A DNA stretch of 64,000 nucleotides, taken from contig NZ_JAQKPV010000004.1 of the NCBI RefSeq assembly GCF_028200735.1, positions 248,001 to 312,000 on the forward strand, written 5' to 3'. Below the pieces are notes generated by a model. It saw nothing but the letters and a program-made list of their open reading frames with translations. It made no database searches and was not told where the DNA came from. Position numbers and translations under genes: made by a program. Positions 7,465-16,097 of this stretch are shown here, piece after piece. How positions within the stretch are numbered: position 1 is the stretch's first letter; each line of letters begins with the position of its first letter. This DNA is from Streptomyces sp. ACA25 (GTDB taxonomy: Bacteria; Actinomycetota; Actinomycetes; Streptomycetales; Streptomycetaceae).

Positions 7465-8727
7465 TCAGACGGTACGGAAGGCGAGCACGACGTTGTGGCC
7501 GCCGAAGCCGAACGAGTTGTTGATCGCCGCGATCGTGCCCGAGGGCAGCTCGCGCGCCTCGCCGCGGACGATGTCGGCGTCCACCTCCGGGTCGAGGTCG
7601 GTCACATTGAGGGTCGGAGGCGCCGTGCGGTGGTGCAGCGCCAGCACGGTGGCGACCGTCTCGATGCCGCCCGCGCCGCCGAGCAGATGACCGGTCATCG
7701 ACTTGGTGCCGGACACCGCCACCCGGTCGAGCGCGTCGCCGAGCACCCGGCGCAGTGCCTTGATCTCCGCGATGTCGCCCTGCGGGGTCGAGGTCGCGTG
7801 CGCGTTGAGGTGCGTCAGCTGCTCCGGCTTGAGGTCGGTGCTGTCCAGCAGGTTCTGCATGGCAGCCGCGACACCGCGCCCGCTCGGCTCCGGCTGGGCG
7901 ATGTGGTGACTGTCCGCGGACAGCCCCTGACCGAGGAACTCGCAGTACACCCGGGCACCGCGCCCCGCGGCATGCTCCGCGGACTCCAGGACGACGATGC
8001 CCGCCCCCTCACCGAGGACGAAACCGTCACGGCCGGTGTCGTAGGGCCGCGAGGCCCCCTCGGGGTCCTCGTTGTTCTTGGACATCGCCATCATGTTGGC
8101 GAAGGCGGCGATCGGCAGGGGATGCACCGCCGCCTCCGTTCCGCCGGCGATCACCACGTCGGCCCGGCCGGTGCGGATCATTTCGGCGGCGTAGCCGACG
8201 GCCTCCGCGCCCGAGGCACAGGCACTGACCGGAGTGTGCACACCGGCCCTGGCGCCGACCTCCAGTCCGACATTGGCCGCCGGGCTGTTGGGCATCAGCA
8301 TCGGCACGGTGTGCGGGGAGACCCGGCGGGATCCCTTCTCCTTCAGCACGTCGTACTGGCCGAGCAGGGTGGTCACGCCGCCGATGCCGGAGGCGATGAC
8401 CGCCCCGAGCCGTGACGGGTCCAAGTCGCTGTGCTCGTCCGCCTTGCCGGTGTACCCGGCGTCCGCCCAGGCCTCCCGGGCGGCGATCAGAGCGAACTGC
8501 GCCGAACGGTCCAGCCTGCGGGCCAGGGGCCGCGGCAGCACCTCGGAGGGATCCACCGCCGCGAGGGCGGCGATGCGGACCGGCAGGTCGGCTGCCCAGT
8601 CCTGCTCAAGCTTCCGGACACCGGACTTTCCGGCGACGAGGGCGTCCCAGGTCGATGCGCTGTCGCCACCCAGCGGTGTGGTTGCGCCGATACCGGTGAC
8701 GACCACCGTTCGATGGGTCGTGTTCAC
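7465..8727 (-). CDS. fabF: Beta-ketoacyl-ACP synthase II (KAS II)
   Basis: 420 residues, the usual length for FabF. It extends acyl-ACP with malonyl-ACP in type II fatty acid synthesis. Active-site Cys170 lies in PVSACASGAEA; catalytic His motifs are NAHATSTPQGD and KSMTGHLLGGAGG; the C-terminus has the Gly-rich NNSFGFGGHN. Last gene of the leftward fabD-fabH-acpP-fabF operon, with 87 bp between the ACP stop and its ATG. The triad is intact and there is no chain-length-factor partner, so I read it as primary metabolism rather than a polyketide KS. Confidence 0.96.
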   Translation of the reverse strand: MNTTHRTVVVTGIGATTPLGGDSASTWDALVAGKSGVRKLEQDWAADLPVRIAALAAVDPSEVLPRPLARRLDRSAQFALIAAREAWADAGYTGKADEHSDLDPSRLGAVIASGIGGVTTLLGQYDVLKEKGSRRVSPHTVPMLMPNSPAANVGLEVGARAGVHTPVSACASGAEAVGYAAEMIRTGRADVVIAGGTEAAVHPLPIAAFANMMAMSKNNEDPEGASRPYDTGRDGFVLGEGAGIVVLESAEHAAGRGARVYCEFLGQGLSADSHHIAQPEPSGRGVAAAMQNLLDSTDLKPEQLTHLNAHATSTPQGDIAEIKALRRVLGDALDRVAVSGTKSMTGHLLGGAGGIETVATVLALHHRTAPPTLNVTDLDPEVDADIVRGEARELPSGTIAAINNSFGFGGHNVVLAFRTV

Positions 8728-8814
8728 TGGAATGATTGCTCCGCTAGTCGAGGTTGGTGAATCTCGCCACCCCGCGGGTGGCGACTGCGCGTCATGAGTG
8801 AGCGGCCGATCGGC

Positions 8815-9063
8815 TCAGCCCTGGTGCTCGGTGATGTAGGTCACCGCGTCGCCGACGGTCTTGAGGCCCTTGACGTCGTCGTCCGGGATCTTCACGCCGA
8901 AGCGCTCCTCGGCCGCGACCACGACCTCGACCATGGACAGCGAGTCCACGTCCAGGTCGTCGGTGAACGACTTCTCCATCGTGACCTCCTCGGCGGGAAT
9001 GCCCGCGATCTCGTTCACGATGTCGGCGAGACCGGTGACGATCTCTTCCTGGGTGGCAGCCAT
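8815..9063 (-). CDS. acpP: Acyl carrier protein of fatty acid synthesis
   Basis: 82 residues, a typical acidic four-helix ACP. The phosphopantetheine attachment Ser41 is in the DVDSLSMVEVV motif. Start ATG at 9063 with AGGAG a few bases upstream (complement of the CTCCT at about 9071). It carries the growing acyl chain between FabH, FabF and the reductases encoded elsewhere. Located between fabH and fabF in the operon. Confidence 0.97.
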   Translation of the reverse strand: MAATQEEIVTGLADIVNEIAGIPAEEVTMEKSFTDDLDVDSLSMVEVVVAAEERFGVKIPDDDVKGLKTVGDAVTYITEHQG

Positions 9064-9145
9064 TGCGGCGCTCCTTCTATGTGCTGCGGTGAATACCGCG
9101 TCGGTGTGTGACAGGCCCGGCAGCGCCGGACCATGGAGATCTTGC

Positions 9146-10150
9146 TTATGGGAGGGTAACGACCGTCGCGGCGTACACGAGTCCCGCCCCGAAGCCGATG
9201 ACAAGTGCGGTGTCACCGCTCTTCGCCTGCCCGGTCTCCAGCATCCGCTCCATGGCGAGCGGAATGGAGGCGGCCGAGGTGTTGCCGGTGGTTTCGACGT
9301 CCCGGGCCACCGCGACATGCTCCGGCAGCTTGAGAGTCTTCACCATCGAGTCGATGATCCGCATGTTGGCCTGGTGCGGAATGAAGACATCCAGGTCGTC
9401 CGTGGTGATGCCGGCGGCCTCGAGCGCCTGCGCGGCGACCTTCGACATCTCGAAAACGGCCCAGCGGAAGACCGTCTGGCCCTCCTGGCGGAGTGCCGGG
9501 AAGCGCTCCACCGCCCCCTCACGATAAGCGTCCCACGGGACGGTCTGGGCGATGGTCTCGGCCTTGTCGCCCTCGGAGCCCCACACCGTCGGACCCATCG
9601 CCGGCTCGGTGGACGGGCCGAGGACCACCGCGCCGGCCCCGTCACCGAACAGAAAGGCCGTCGAACGGTCTTCCCGATCGGTCAGATCGGACAGTCGCTC
9701 GACGCCCACCACCAGGACGTAGTCGGCGCTGCCCTCGACAATCATGCCCTTGGCGATGGCGAGCCCGTAGCCGAAGCCGGCGCAGGCCGCGGAGATGTCG
9801 AAGGCGGCAGGACGGCCGGCCCCCAGCCGATGAGCGATCTCGGTGGCGATCGAGGGAGTCTGCCGGAAGTGCGAGACGGTCGAGATCACCACGGCGCCCA
9901 GCTGCTCGGCGCCGACACCCGCGGAGGCGAGCGCCTTACCGGCCGCGGCCAAGGACATCTCGGCGACCGTCTCCTCGTCGTTGGCCCAGTGCCGGGTCGC
10001 GATACCCGACCGGGACCGGATCCATTCGTCGGAGGAGTCGATGTGCTTGAGGATCTCGTCGTTCGCGACCACCCGCGCCGGACGGTAACCGCCGACTCCG
10101 AGAATCCGTGCGTACGGAGCGCCCTTGCTGACCTTGAGTGTGGCGGACAT
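9146..10150 (-). CDS. fabH: Beta-ketoacyl-ACP synthase III (KAS III)
   Basis: 334 residues from ATG 10150. It condenses acyl-CoA starters with malonyl-ACP and so sets the branched or straight chain start in streptomycetes. The Cys-His-Asn triad is readable: ISAACAGFGYG (Cys123), FIPHQANMRII (His) and ETTGNTSAASIP (Asn). The C-terminus GFGAGLVYAATVV is typical. It follows fabD by 38 bp and precedes acpP. Confidence 0.97.
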   Translation of the reverse strand: MSATLKVSKGAPYARILGVGGYRPARVVANDEILKHIDSSDEWIRSRSGIATRHWANDEETVAEMSLAAAGKALASAGVGAEQLGAVVISTVSHFRQTPSIATEIAHRLGAGRPAAFDISAACAGFGYGLAIAKGMIVEGSADYVLVVGVERLSDLTDREDRSTAFLFGDGAGAVVLGPSTEPAMGPTVWGSEGDKAETIAQTVPWDAYREGAVERFPALRQEGQTVFRWAVFEMSKVAAQALEAAGITTDDLDVFIPHQANMRIIDSMVKTLKLPEHVAVARDVETTGNTSAASIPLAMERMLETGQAKSGDTALVIGFGAGLVYAATVVTLP

Positions 10151-10188
10151 GCTTCTCGTCGCTCCTCTTCGCTGCTTCGCTTCGCGGC

Positions 10189-11157
10189 TTATTCGGCGGA
10201 ACGCCGGCCGGGTGCGTGCTCGGCGATGAGCTCGCGGGCGGCGGCCAGATTGTCCGGGGTCTTGACGGCCAAGGCCTGCACGCCCTTCAGGCTGCGCTTG
10301 GCCAAGCCGGTGAGGGTGCCGCCCGGGCACACCTCGATCAGTGCGGTGGCACCGAGCCGCTGGAAGGTTTCCATGCACAGGTCCCAGCGGACCGGGTTCG
10401 AGACCTGTTTCACCAGCCGGTGCACGACCTCCTTGCCCTCGCTCACCACCGCGCCGTCGGCGTTGGACACATAGCGGACCACGGGGTCGGCGACGCTGAG
10501 ATCCCGGGCCGCGGACTCCATGGCAGCCACCGCCGGCGCCATGTGCCGGGTGTGGAAGGCACCGGCCACTTTCACCGGGATGACCCGCGCCTTCTCCGGC
10601 TTGTCGGCGCTGAGCGCGGCCAGCTGCTCGACGGTGCCGGCGGCGACGATCTGGCCGCCGCCGTTGATGTTGGCCGGGGTGAGGCCCAGCCGCTCCAGGT
10701 GTGCGGTGACGGTCTCCTGGTCGCCGCCCAGGACAGCGGACATCCCGGTCTCGGTGACCGCGGCGGCCTCGGCCATCGCCAGCCCGCGCCGGCGGACCAG
10801 CACCATCGCCTCCTGGGCGGACAGCACCCCGGCGACGACAGCCGCGGCCAGCTCTCCGACGCTGTGCCCAGCGGTCGCGCCGAGCGCCCCGCGCTCGTCG
10901 TTGCCCCCGGTGGCCTCGAAGTCACCGAGAAGCGCCTCGGCGGACAGCAGCGCGGACGCCACCAGCAAGGGCTGGGCCACCGAGGTGTCACGGATCGCGT
11001 CGGCGTCCGCCTCGGTGCCGTAGTGGAGGAGGTCGAGTCCGATGGCATCCGACCAGGAACGCAGCCGGTCGGCGGCGCCGGGGAGGTCGAGCCACGGGGT
11101 CAGGAAGCCGGGTGTCTGTGCACCCTGGCCGGGAGCGACGAGTACGAGCACCCTCAC
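10189..11157 (-). CDS. fabD: Malonyl-CoA:ACP transacylase
   Basis: 322 residues. It loads malonate on ACP. Motifs: GQGAQTPG near the N-terminus, GHSVGE with nucleophile Ser99, the Arg-bearing VRRRGLAM, and GAFHTRHM with the catalytic His. Two in-frame GTGs (11157 and 11151) are possible starts; the first is 5 nt behind GGGAGAG and is preferred. First enzyme gene of the operon, 94 bp downstream of fasR. Confidence 0.96.
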   Translation of the reverse strand: MRVLVLVAPGQGAQTPGFLTPWLDLPGAADRLRSWSDAIGLDLLHYGTEADADAIRDTSVAQPLLVASALLSAEALLGDFEATGGNDERGALGATAGHSVGELAAAVVAGVLSAQEAMVLVRRRGLAMAEAAAVTETGMSAVLGGDQETVTAHLERLGLTPANINGGGQIVAAGTVEQLAALSADKPEKARVIPVKVAGAFHTRHMAPAVAAMESAARDLSVADPVVRYVSNADGAVVSEGKEVVHRLVKQVSNPVRWDLCMETFQRLGATALIEVCPGGTLTGLAKRSLKGVQALAVKTPDNLAAARELIAEHAPGRRSAE

Positions 11158-11251
11158 ACTCTCTCCCGGCGGCCCGGGTTCCCGCCGGTGGGGAGCGGGA
11201 CGAAGTTGGGTCGAGGGAATTGTTGCTCTCCCACAAAGACCGCCCTCGGCG

Positions 11252-12448
11252 CTACGGCCGCGGCTCCCCGTCCGCCAGACGCCCCAGCATGAGCGCGACG
11301 CGCAACGTGAACGCCGAGCGCACATCGGAAGGCGACCAGCCGGTGACGTCCGTCACACGTCGCAGCCGGTAGCGCACGGTGTTGGGGTGCACGAACAGCA
11401 TCCGGGCCGCGCCTTCCAGGCTGCTCGCCTGCTCCAGATAGACACTCAGAGTCTCCAGCAGCGCGGAGCCGGCCCGCTCCAGCGGTCTGTAGATCTCCTC
11501 CACCAGCAGGCCGCGGGCGGCCGGGTCGCCGGCCATCGCCCGCTCCGGCAGCAGATCGTCCGCGAGCACCGGCCGGGGCGCGTCCGGCCACGCCGAACAG
11601 GCCCGCAGTCCCGCCGAGGCGGCCTGCGCCGACCGGGTGGCCGCCAGCAGATCCCCGACCACCGGACCGGCCACCACCGGCCCCGCGGCGAACGGGCCGA
11701 TCAGGGACTTGGCGGTGCGCAGCGGATCGTCGCTGCCACCGGCGATCACCACCAGGCGCTTGCCCAGCACCCCCGTGAGCACCTGCAGCTTGGCGTACCG
11801 GGCGGCCCGGCGGATGGCCTCCACCGTCAGCTCGCTGTCCCCGTTGGGTGCGCTGCCCAGCACCACCGTGACGTGTTCCGGGGCGCTCCAGCCGAGTGCG
11901 GCTGCCCGGGAGACGTCGCCCTCGTCGGCCTCGCCGGAGACGACCGCGTTGACGACCAGCGACTCCAGGCGGGCGTCCCAAGCCCCGCGGGCCTCCGCGG
12001 CCTGGGCGTAGACCTGGGCAGTGGCGAAGGCGATCTCCCGGGCGTAGACGAGCAGAGCGTTGCGCAGCGACATCTCCCCGCCGGGGGCGGCGATCTCGTC
12101 GACCGCGGTCTCCACCACCTCGATGGTGGTGCGCACCATCTCCACGGTCTGCCGCAGGGTGATGGCCCGGGTGAGCTCCCTCGGCGCGGTTCCGAAGACA
12201 TCGGTGCTGATTGCCTGCGGCTTCTCCGGGTGCCGGAACCACTCGGTGAAAGCGGCGATACCGGCCTGGGCGACCAGACCGATCCAGGAACGGTTCTCCG
12301 GCGGCATCGCCCGGTACCAGGGCAGTTGCTGGTCCATCCGCGCGATGGCGGCGGCGGCCAGCTTCCCGGAGGACTGCTCGAGGCGCCGCACGGTGGCGGA
12401 GTGCGAGGGGGTCTCTTCTGCGTCGGACACGGTGACAGCCTGCCTCAT
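11252..12448 (-). CDS. fasR: PucR/CdaR-type regulator of fatty acid synthesis (FasR-like)
   Basis: 398 residues from ATG 12448 (GTG 12430 is an alternative). The C-terminal HTH of the PucR family is clear: MLFVHPNTVRYRLRRVTDVTGW (about 352-373), preceded by a GGDEF-like middle region. Streptomycetes keep such a gene directly upstream of fabD, where FasR is known as a transcriptional activator of the fab operon; position and family together support the assignment. It is divergent from the pirin gene with about 50 bp between the starts. Confidence 0.8.
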   Translation of the reverse strand: MRQAVTVSDAEETPSHSATVRRLEQSSGKLAAAAIARMDQQLPWYRAMPPENRSWIGLVAQAGIAAFTEWFRHPEKPQAISTDVFGTAPRELTRAITLRQTVEMVRTTIEVVETAVDEIAAPGGEMSLRNALLVYAREIAFATAQVYAQAAEARGAWDARLESLVVNAVVSGEADEGDVSRAAALGWSAPEHVTVVLGSAPNGDSELTVEAIRRAARYAKLQVLTGVLGKRLVVIAGGSDDPLRTAKSLIGPFAAGPVVAGPVVGDLLAATRSAQAASAGLRACSAWPDAPRPVLADDLLPERAMAGDPAARGLLVEEIYRPLERAGSALLETLSVYLEQASSLEGAARMLFVHPNTVRYRLRRVTDVTGWSPSDVRSAFTLRVALMLGRLADGEPRP

Positions 12449-12499
12449 CCCCGGACGGTCCAGTGCCGCCGGGGGCGCAGGATGGCTACGGTGGGCCTC

Positions 12500-13177
12500 A
12501 TGCTTCAGGTCCAGCGAGCCTCCGAGCGTTACCGGGGCGGCGATCCGGCAGCCGGGATCGACACTCGGCACGCCTTCTCCTTCGCCGGCTTCTACGACCC
12601 GGGGAATCTGCGCTTCGGGCCGCTCACCGCCTGCAACGAGGAGCGGCTCGCGCCGGGTGCCGGCTTCGGGCCGCACCCGCACCGGGACCTGGAGATCGTG
12701 ACCTGGGTGATCGAGGGCGAGCTGACGCACGAGGCCGCTGACGGCCGCCGTACGATCCTGGAACCGGGGGACGTCCAGCGCCTGACGGCCGGCTCCGGCA
12801 CCCGGCACGCGGAGCGCAACACGGGCCGGACCCCGCTCCGCTTCGTCCAGATGTGGCTGGTGCCCGGGGTGCCCGGCGGGGAGCCGGAGTACGAGGTGGT
12901 CCGGGGGATAGCGGACGGGACGCCGTACGCACTGCCCCGCACCGAGGCGGTGCTGCACGTGCGGCGGCTGCGCGCGGGCGGGCGCACCGCGCTGCCGCCG
13001 GCACCCCTGGTCTACCTGCACGTGGTGCGGGGTACGGTGCGGCTGGTGGCGGAGCAGCTGACCGCGGGTGACGCGGCGCGTCTCACGGCCGTCCCCGAAG
13101 GGGAGGTCACGGCGGTGGCGGGACCAGCTGAAGTCCTGGTGTGGGAGCTGTCCGACGCTCCCGGCCCGGAGCGCTGA
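12500..13177 (+). CDS. Pirin family protein
   Basis: 225 residues from ATG 12500 (MLQVQRASERYRGG is the usual family start; an ATG at 12482 would add six residues). The cupin-like metal motif is present: GFGPHPHRDLEIVTWVIEGEL, with His-x-His and a following Glu, then GDVQRLTAGSGTRHAERN. Pirins bind Fe and some act as quercetinases; the substrate here is unknown. The second cupin half is short and lacks obvious metal ligands, as is usual. Divergent from fasR and convergent with the beta-lactamase-like gene. Confidence 0.88.
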   Translation: MLQVQRASERYRGGDPAAGIDTRHAFSFAGFYDPGNLRFGPLTACNEERLAPGAGFGPHPHRDLEIVTWVIEGELTHEAADGRRTILEPGDVQRLTAGSGTRHAERNTGRTPLRFVQMWLVPGVPGGEPEYEVVRGIADGTPYALPRTEAVLHVRRLRAGGRTALPPAPLVYLHVVRGTVRLVAEQLTAGDAARLTAVPEGEVTAVAGPAEVLVWELSDAPGPER

Positions 13178-13240
13178 AACCCGGGCGCCGGCAGGACCGA
13201 TCGGCCCGGGAGGGTGTGCGCGACGGAGGTCGGCCCTGGC

Positions 13241-14059
13241 TCAGTCCCGGTCCAGCTCGGCGAGGACCGCGTCGGTGAACGGCGGCCACACCAGGCCCGC
13301 CCAGGGGCCGAAGTCGCGGTCGGTGAGGGCCACGCACGCCGCCTCGGCGTCCGGGTCCACCCACAGGAAGGTGCCGGACTGGCCGAAGTGCCCGAAGGTG
13401 CGCGGCGAGGAGCCGGTGCCGGTCCAGTGCGGGGACTTGTGGCCGCGGATCTCGAAGCCGAGGCCCCAGTCGTTGGGCTTCTGGTGCCCGAAGCCGGGCA
13501 GTACCCCGTTGACACCGGGGAAGGTCACCGCGGTCGCCTCCGTCAGCGTCTGACGGGCCAGCAGCCGCGGGGCCTGCAGTTCGGCCGCGAAGCGGGCCAG
13601 GTCGTCCGCGGTGGATACGCCGTCCTTGGCGGGGGAGCCGTCCAGCGCGGTGTCCGTCATGCCGAGCGGCTCCAGCACGGCCTGCCGCAGATATTCCGGG
13701 AAGGGGATGCCGGCGGCCTTGGTGACAAGGTCGCCCAGCAACTCGAAACCGGAGTTGCTGTACAGCCGCCGGGTACCCGGCTCGGCCATGGTCCGGTGCT
13801 CGTCGAAGGCCAGCCCGGAGGTGTGGGCGAGCAGATGCCGCACGGTCGCCCCCGGCGGGCCGACCGGCTCGTCCAGTTCGATGGCCCCCTCCTCGACCGC
13901 CACCAGCACCGCGTAGGCGGCGAGCGGCTTGGTCACCGAGGCGAGCGGAAAGCGCCTGCCGGTCGGCCCGTGGCTGCCCGCCACCGTGCCGTCCGCGAGC
14001 ACCGCGACCGCAGCTGCCGTCGGTACCGGCCATTCCTCGATCATCGCCAGACTCTGCAT
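13241..14059 (-). CDS. Serine beta-lactamase-like hydrolase (class C/DD-peptidase fold)
   Basis: 272 residues from ATG 14059. Motifs of the penicilloyl-serine transferase fold are intact: SVTK (Ser41-Lys44), YSN (100-102) and HFGQSG near residue 220 as the third box. There is no signal peptide, so it is probably cytoplasmic and an esterase- or peptidase-type member rather than a resistance enzyme. It is divergent from a MerR gene and the 80-bp shared promoter contains a perfect MerR operator, so it may be a MerR target. Confidence 0.82.
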   Translation of the reverse strand: MQSLAMIEEWPVPTAAAVAVLADGTVAGSHGPTGRRFPLASVTKPLAAYAVLVAVEEGAIELDEPVGPPGATVRHLLAHTSGLAFDEHRTMAEPGTRRLYSNSGFELLGDLVTKAAGIPFPEYLRQAVLEPLGMTDTALDGSPAKDGVSTADDLARFAAELQAPRLLARQTLTEATAVTFPGVNGVLPGFGHQKPNDWGLGFEIRGHKSPHWTGTGSSPRTFGHFGQSGTFLWVDPDAEAACVALTDRDFGPWAGLVWPPFTDAVLAELDRD

Positions 14060-14103
14060 GCCACCGAGCCTAACGCGGCCGGAAAACGTGCCGGATACGG
14101 CTT

Positions 14104-14123
14104 GCTTGGAGTGCACTCCAAGC
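14104..14123. promoter_or_regulatory. MerR-type operator palindrome
   Basis: GCTTGGAGTGCACTCCAAGC is a perfect 20-bp palindrome between the divergent hydrolase and MerR genes. The core CTTGGAGT-ACTCCAAG matches operators of the NmlR/AdhR branch of MerR regulators, which sit in the overlong spacer between -35 and -10 boxes. The MerR ATG is 17 bp downstream, so the regulator most likely controls itself and perhaps the hydrolase. Confidence 0.75.
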
Positions 14124-14139
14124 CCTTAGCGTTCGGGAC

Positions 14140-14601
14140 ATGACGGTGACGGACCCCACGACGACTCAGGCCCCGGTGGACCGGTGCGCGACCGGACAGG
14201 CCGCGCATCCACGGCCCGACGGGCAGGACCGCTACACGATCAGCGAGGTGGCCGCGCTGACCGGCCTCAGCGCGCACACTCTGCGCTGGTACGAGCGGAT
14301 CGGCCTGATGCCGGACATCGACCGCTCGCACACCGGGCAGCGGCGCTTCACCAACCGGGATCTCGACTGGCTCTCCCTGGTGGGCAAGCTGCGGCTGACC
14401 GGCATGGCGGTGGCCGACATGGTCCGCTATGCCGAGCTGGTCCGGGCGGGCGAGCACACCTACGAGGAACGCCGGCAGTTGCTGCTCGACACCCGCGAAG
14501 GGGTCCGGCAGCGGATCGCCGAGCTCCAGGACACCCTCGACGTGCTCGATCGCAAGATCGACTTCTACGCCGATTCCCGGCGGGCGCCGGGGCGCCCCTG
14601 A
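14140..14601 (+). CDS. MerR family transcriptional regulator
   Basis: 153 residues. After a 30-residue leader comes the MerR HTH (YTISEVAALTGLSAHTLRWYERIGL, 32-56), the wing (RSHTGQRRFTNRDLDWL) and a C-terminal coiled-coil dimer helix (REGVRQRIAELQDTLDVLDRKIDFY). No C-terminal metal-binding Cys cluster is present, so it is not a classical metal sensor; the operator type suggests aldehyde or electrophile sensing as in NmlR/AdhR relatives, though a conserved sensing Cys is not visible in the HTH/linker region. Confidence 0.88.
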   Translation: MTVTDPTTTQAPVDRCATGQAAHPRPDGQDRYTISEVAALTGLSAHTLRWYERIGLMPDIDRSHTGQRRFTNRDLDWLSLVGKLRLTGMAVADMVRYAELVRAGEHTYEERRQLLLDTREGVRQRIAELQDTLDVLDRKIDFYADSRRAPGRP

Positions 14602-14780
14602 GAGCCGTGCGTCTCCGGGAGTCCGAGCGGCACGTGACGCATTTCACCGGGGGCGGGGCGCCGGGGCGGGCCGGGCGCAGCAGGGGCGCGCACGGCGGGG
14701 GAGTGGCCGAGTGGCCTGCCCGTGGCATACGATCCGCACGCCGCCGCCCTGCGCGGACGGGGGCCCGAAGGGGCAGGATC

Positions 14781-15149
14781 ATGATGTGTTCGCAGTGTCA
14801 GACAGGCCGGGCGTGGGACGCCCAGGGCCGCTGTCAGCCGTGCTCCATCGGCAACGTGAACCTGGGGCCGGCCGGGTCGGTGCCGGCGCCGGTGCGCAAG
14901 GCCGGCAACCGTCCGGCGGTGGTGACGCCGATGCCGGTCCGGGAGCGTCCCAAGCCGTGCTCGCAGTGCTGCATCGGGGTGGCCTGGGACGAGCAGGGCC
15001 GCTGCCGTCCCTGCTCCACCGCCGGCGTGATGCTCGGGCCGGCCGAGCCGGAACCCGAGCGGCCCGCGCCTGATGACGGTGCGCAAGGCGAGCCCGGGGA
15101 CGGCTGGTGGGGCCAGCTGTCCCGGCGGAAGCGCAAGCCCCGGGACTGA
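14781..15149 (+). CDS. Protein with duplicated zinc-ribbon-like Cys motifs
   Basis: 122 residues from ATG 14781 (or the next ATG, 14784). Two near-copies of one module make up most of the protein: residues 3-21 and 60-78 both read C-x2-C-x11-C-x2-C around a WD-x-QGRC core, each followed by a VxLGPA tail. The linker is basic and Pro-rich and the C-terminus ends in RRKRKPRD. Four Cys per module suggests one zinc each. I do not recognise a named family. It could bind nucleic acid or protein. Confidence 0.7.
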   Translation: MMCSQCQTGRAWDAQGRCQPCSIGNVNLGPAGSVPAPVRKAGNRPAVVTPMPVRERPKPCSQCCIGVAWDEQGRCRPCSTAGVMLGPAEPEPERPAPDDGAQGEPGDGWWGQLSRRKRKPRD

Positions 15150-15209
15150 CGCCGCCGGCCGGATCGCCACTGCCGCCCCGGCCGGCCGCTCCGCGGTACC
15201 GGAGCACGG

Positions 15210-16097
15210 TCAGAGCTCGGCCAGCAGTTCGCGCTTCTTCTCGGTGAACTCGTCGCGGGTGAGCAGCCCGGCGGTGTGCAGGTCGCCCAGGTGCCGGATG
15301 CGTTCCGCGATATCGGCCGGATCCGCGCGGGCGTCGCGCACGCTGTCCGGGTGCGGGAAGCAGGGGTCCTCCTCGGACGCCTGCACGGCCTCCAGGACAC
15401 TCGCGGCCAGTGGCAGCGACTCGTGCACCAGCCCGTATCCGAGCCCGAAGACGACCGCGGCGGGATTCTGGTCGGCCGGCTCGCCGGAGTCGCTCTCCTC
15501 GGGTTTGCCGTCCGGGCCGCGGCGGATCAGCCGCAGATGCCCGTCGGCGGCCTCCGGGGAACGCCAGTCCACTCCGGCGAGCTCACTGACCGCGAACGAC
15601 TGGTCGCCGGCTTTCCACTTGGCGGAGGAGGCCCCGGTCCAGAACCAGCGGAACGAGACCACCTTGCCGTCGAAGCTGACCTTGCCGTCGAAAGCCTTGA
15701 AGTGCAGCGGAGCGGTGGGGGCCGGGACCATGAAGTACCCGGCGTCCAGGTCGGCGTCGCGGCCCAGGGCCGACTGCAGCTCGGTGGCGTAGTAGGCGGC
15801 GAGGGCCTCCCGCTCGGCCGGCAGCACCAGCCGGTAGGGGTCGACGGCCTCCCGCAGCTGTCCCCCGGCCGCGTCCAGCAGTGGATCGGCGCCCGGCCGC
15901 GGAACGGCGCGCAGTGCCACGGTGCCCCGGCGTGGGCCGGGGGTCAGTTCGACGGAGCTCAACGCCTCGTAGGGTATGCGGCGCTCACCCAGCACGTGGA
16001 AGAGCTTCGGCGTGCGTATACCCCGTTCGAAGCGGATGAGCACGGCGTCGGTGTCGAACTCCCAGGAGGAGTGGATTCCGGCCAGCACATCACCCAT
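15210..16097 (-). CDS. DUF4429 domain protein with C-terminal SHOCT-like tail
   Basis: 295 residues from ATG 16097 (an ATG at 16106 would add three). Two similar beta-rich modules are visible, one starting SSWEFDTDAVLIRFERG and one starting FKAFDGKVSFDGKVVSFRWFW, the DUF4429 pattern. The last 35 residues (IRHLGDLHTAGLLTRDEFTEKKRELLAEL) are a short-C-terminal-domain (SHOCT) helix pair, often a protein-interaction tail. The start overlaps the end of the DUF1023 hydrolase gene by 8 bp. Function unknown. Confidence 0.8.
   Translation of the reverse strand: MGDVLAGIHSSWEFDTDAVLIRFERGIRTPKLFHVLGERRIPYEALSSVELTPGPRRGTVALRAVPRPGADPLLDAAGGQLREAVDPYRLVLPAEREALAAYYATELQSALGRDADLDAGYFMVPAPTAPLHFKAFDGKVSFDGKVVSFRWFWTGASSAKWKAGDQSFAVSELAGVDWRSPEAADGHLRLIRRGPDGKPEESDSGEPADQNPAAVVFGLGYGLVHESLPLAASVLEAVQASEEDPCFPHPDSVRDARADPADIAERIRHLGDLHTAGLLTRDEFTEKKRELLAEL

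Noticed and set aside
7465..10150. Polyketide ketosynthase pair
   Set aside because: The FabF and FabH have primary-metabolism sequence features and sit with fabD, acpP and the FasR regulator; no ketoreductase, cyclase or chain-length factor is nearby.
12060..12701. Rightward reading frames across fasR
   Set aside because: They are antisense frames of fasR; the only supported rightward gene here is pirin, starting at 12500.
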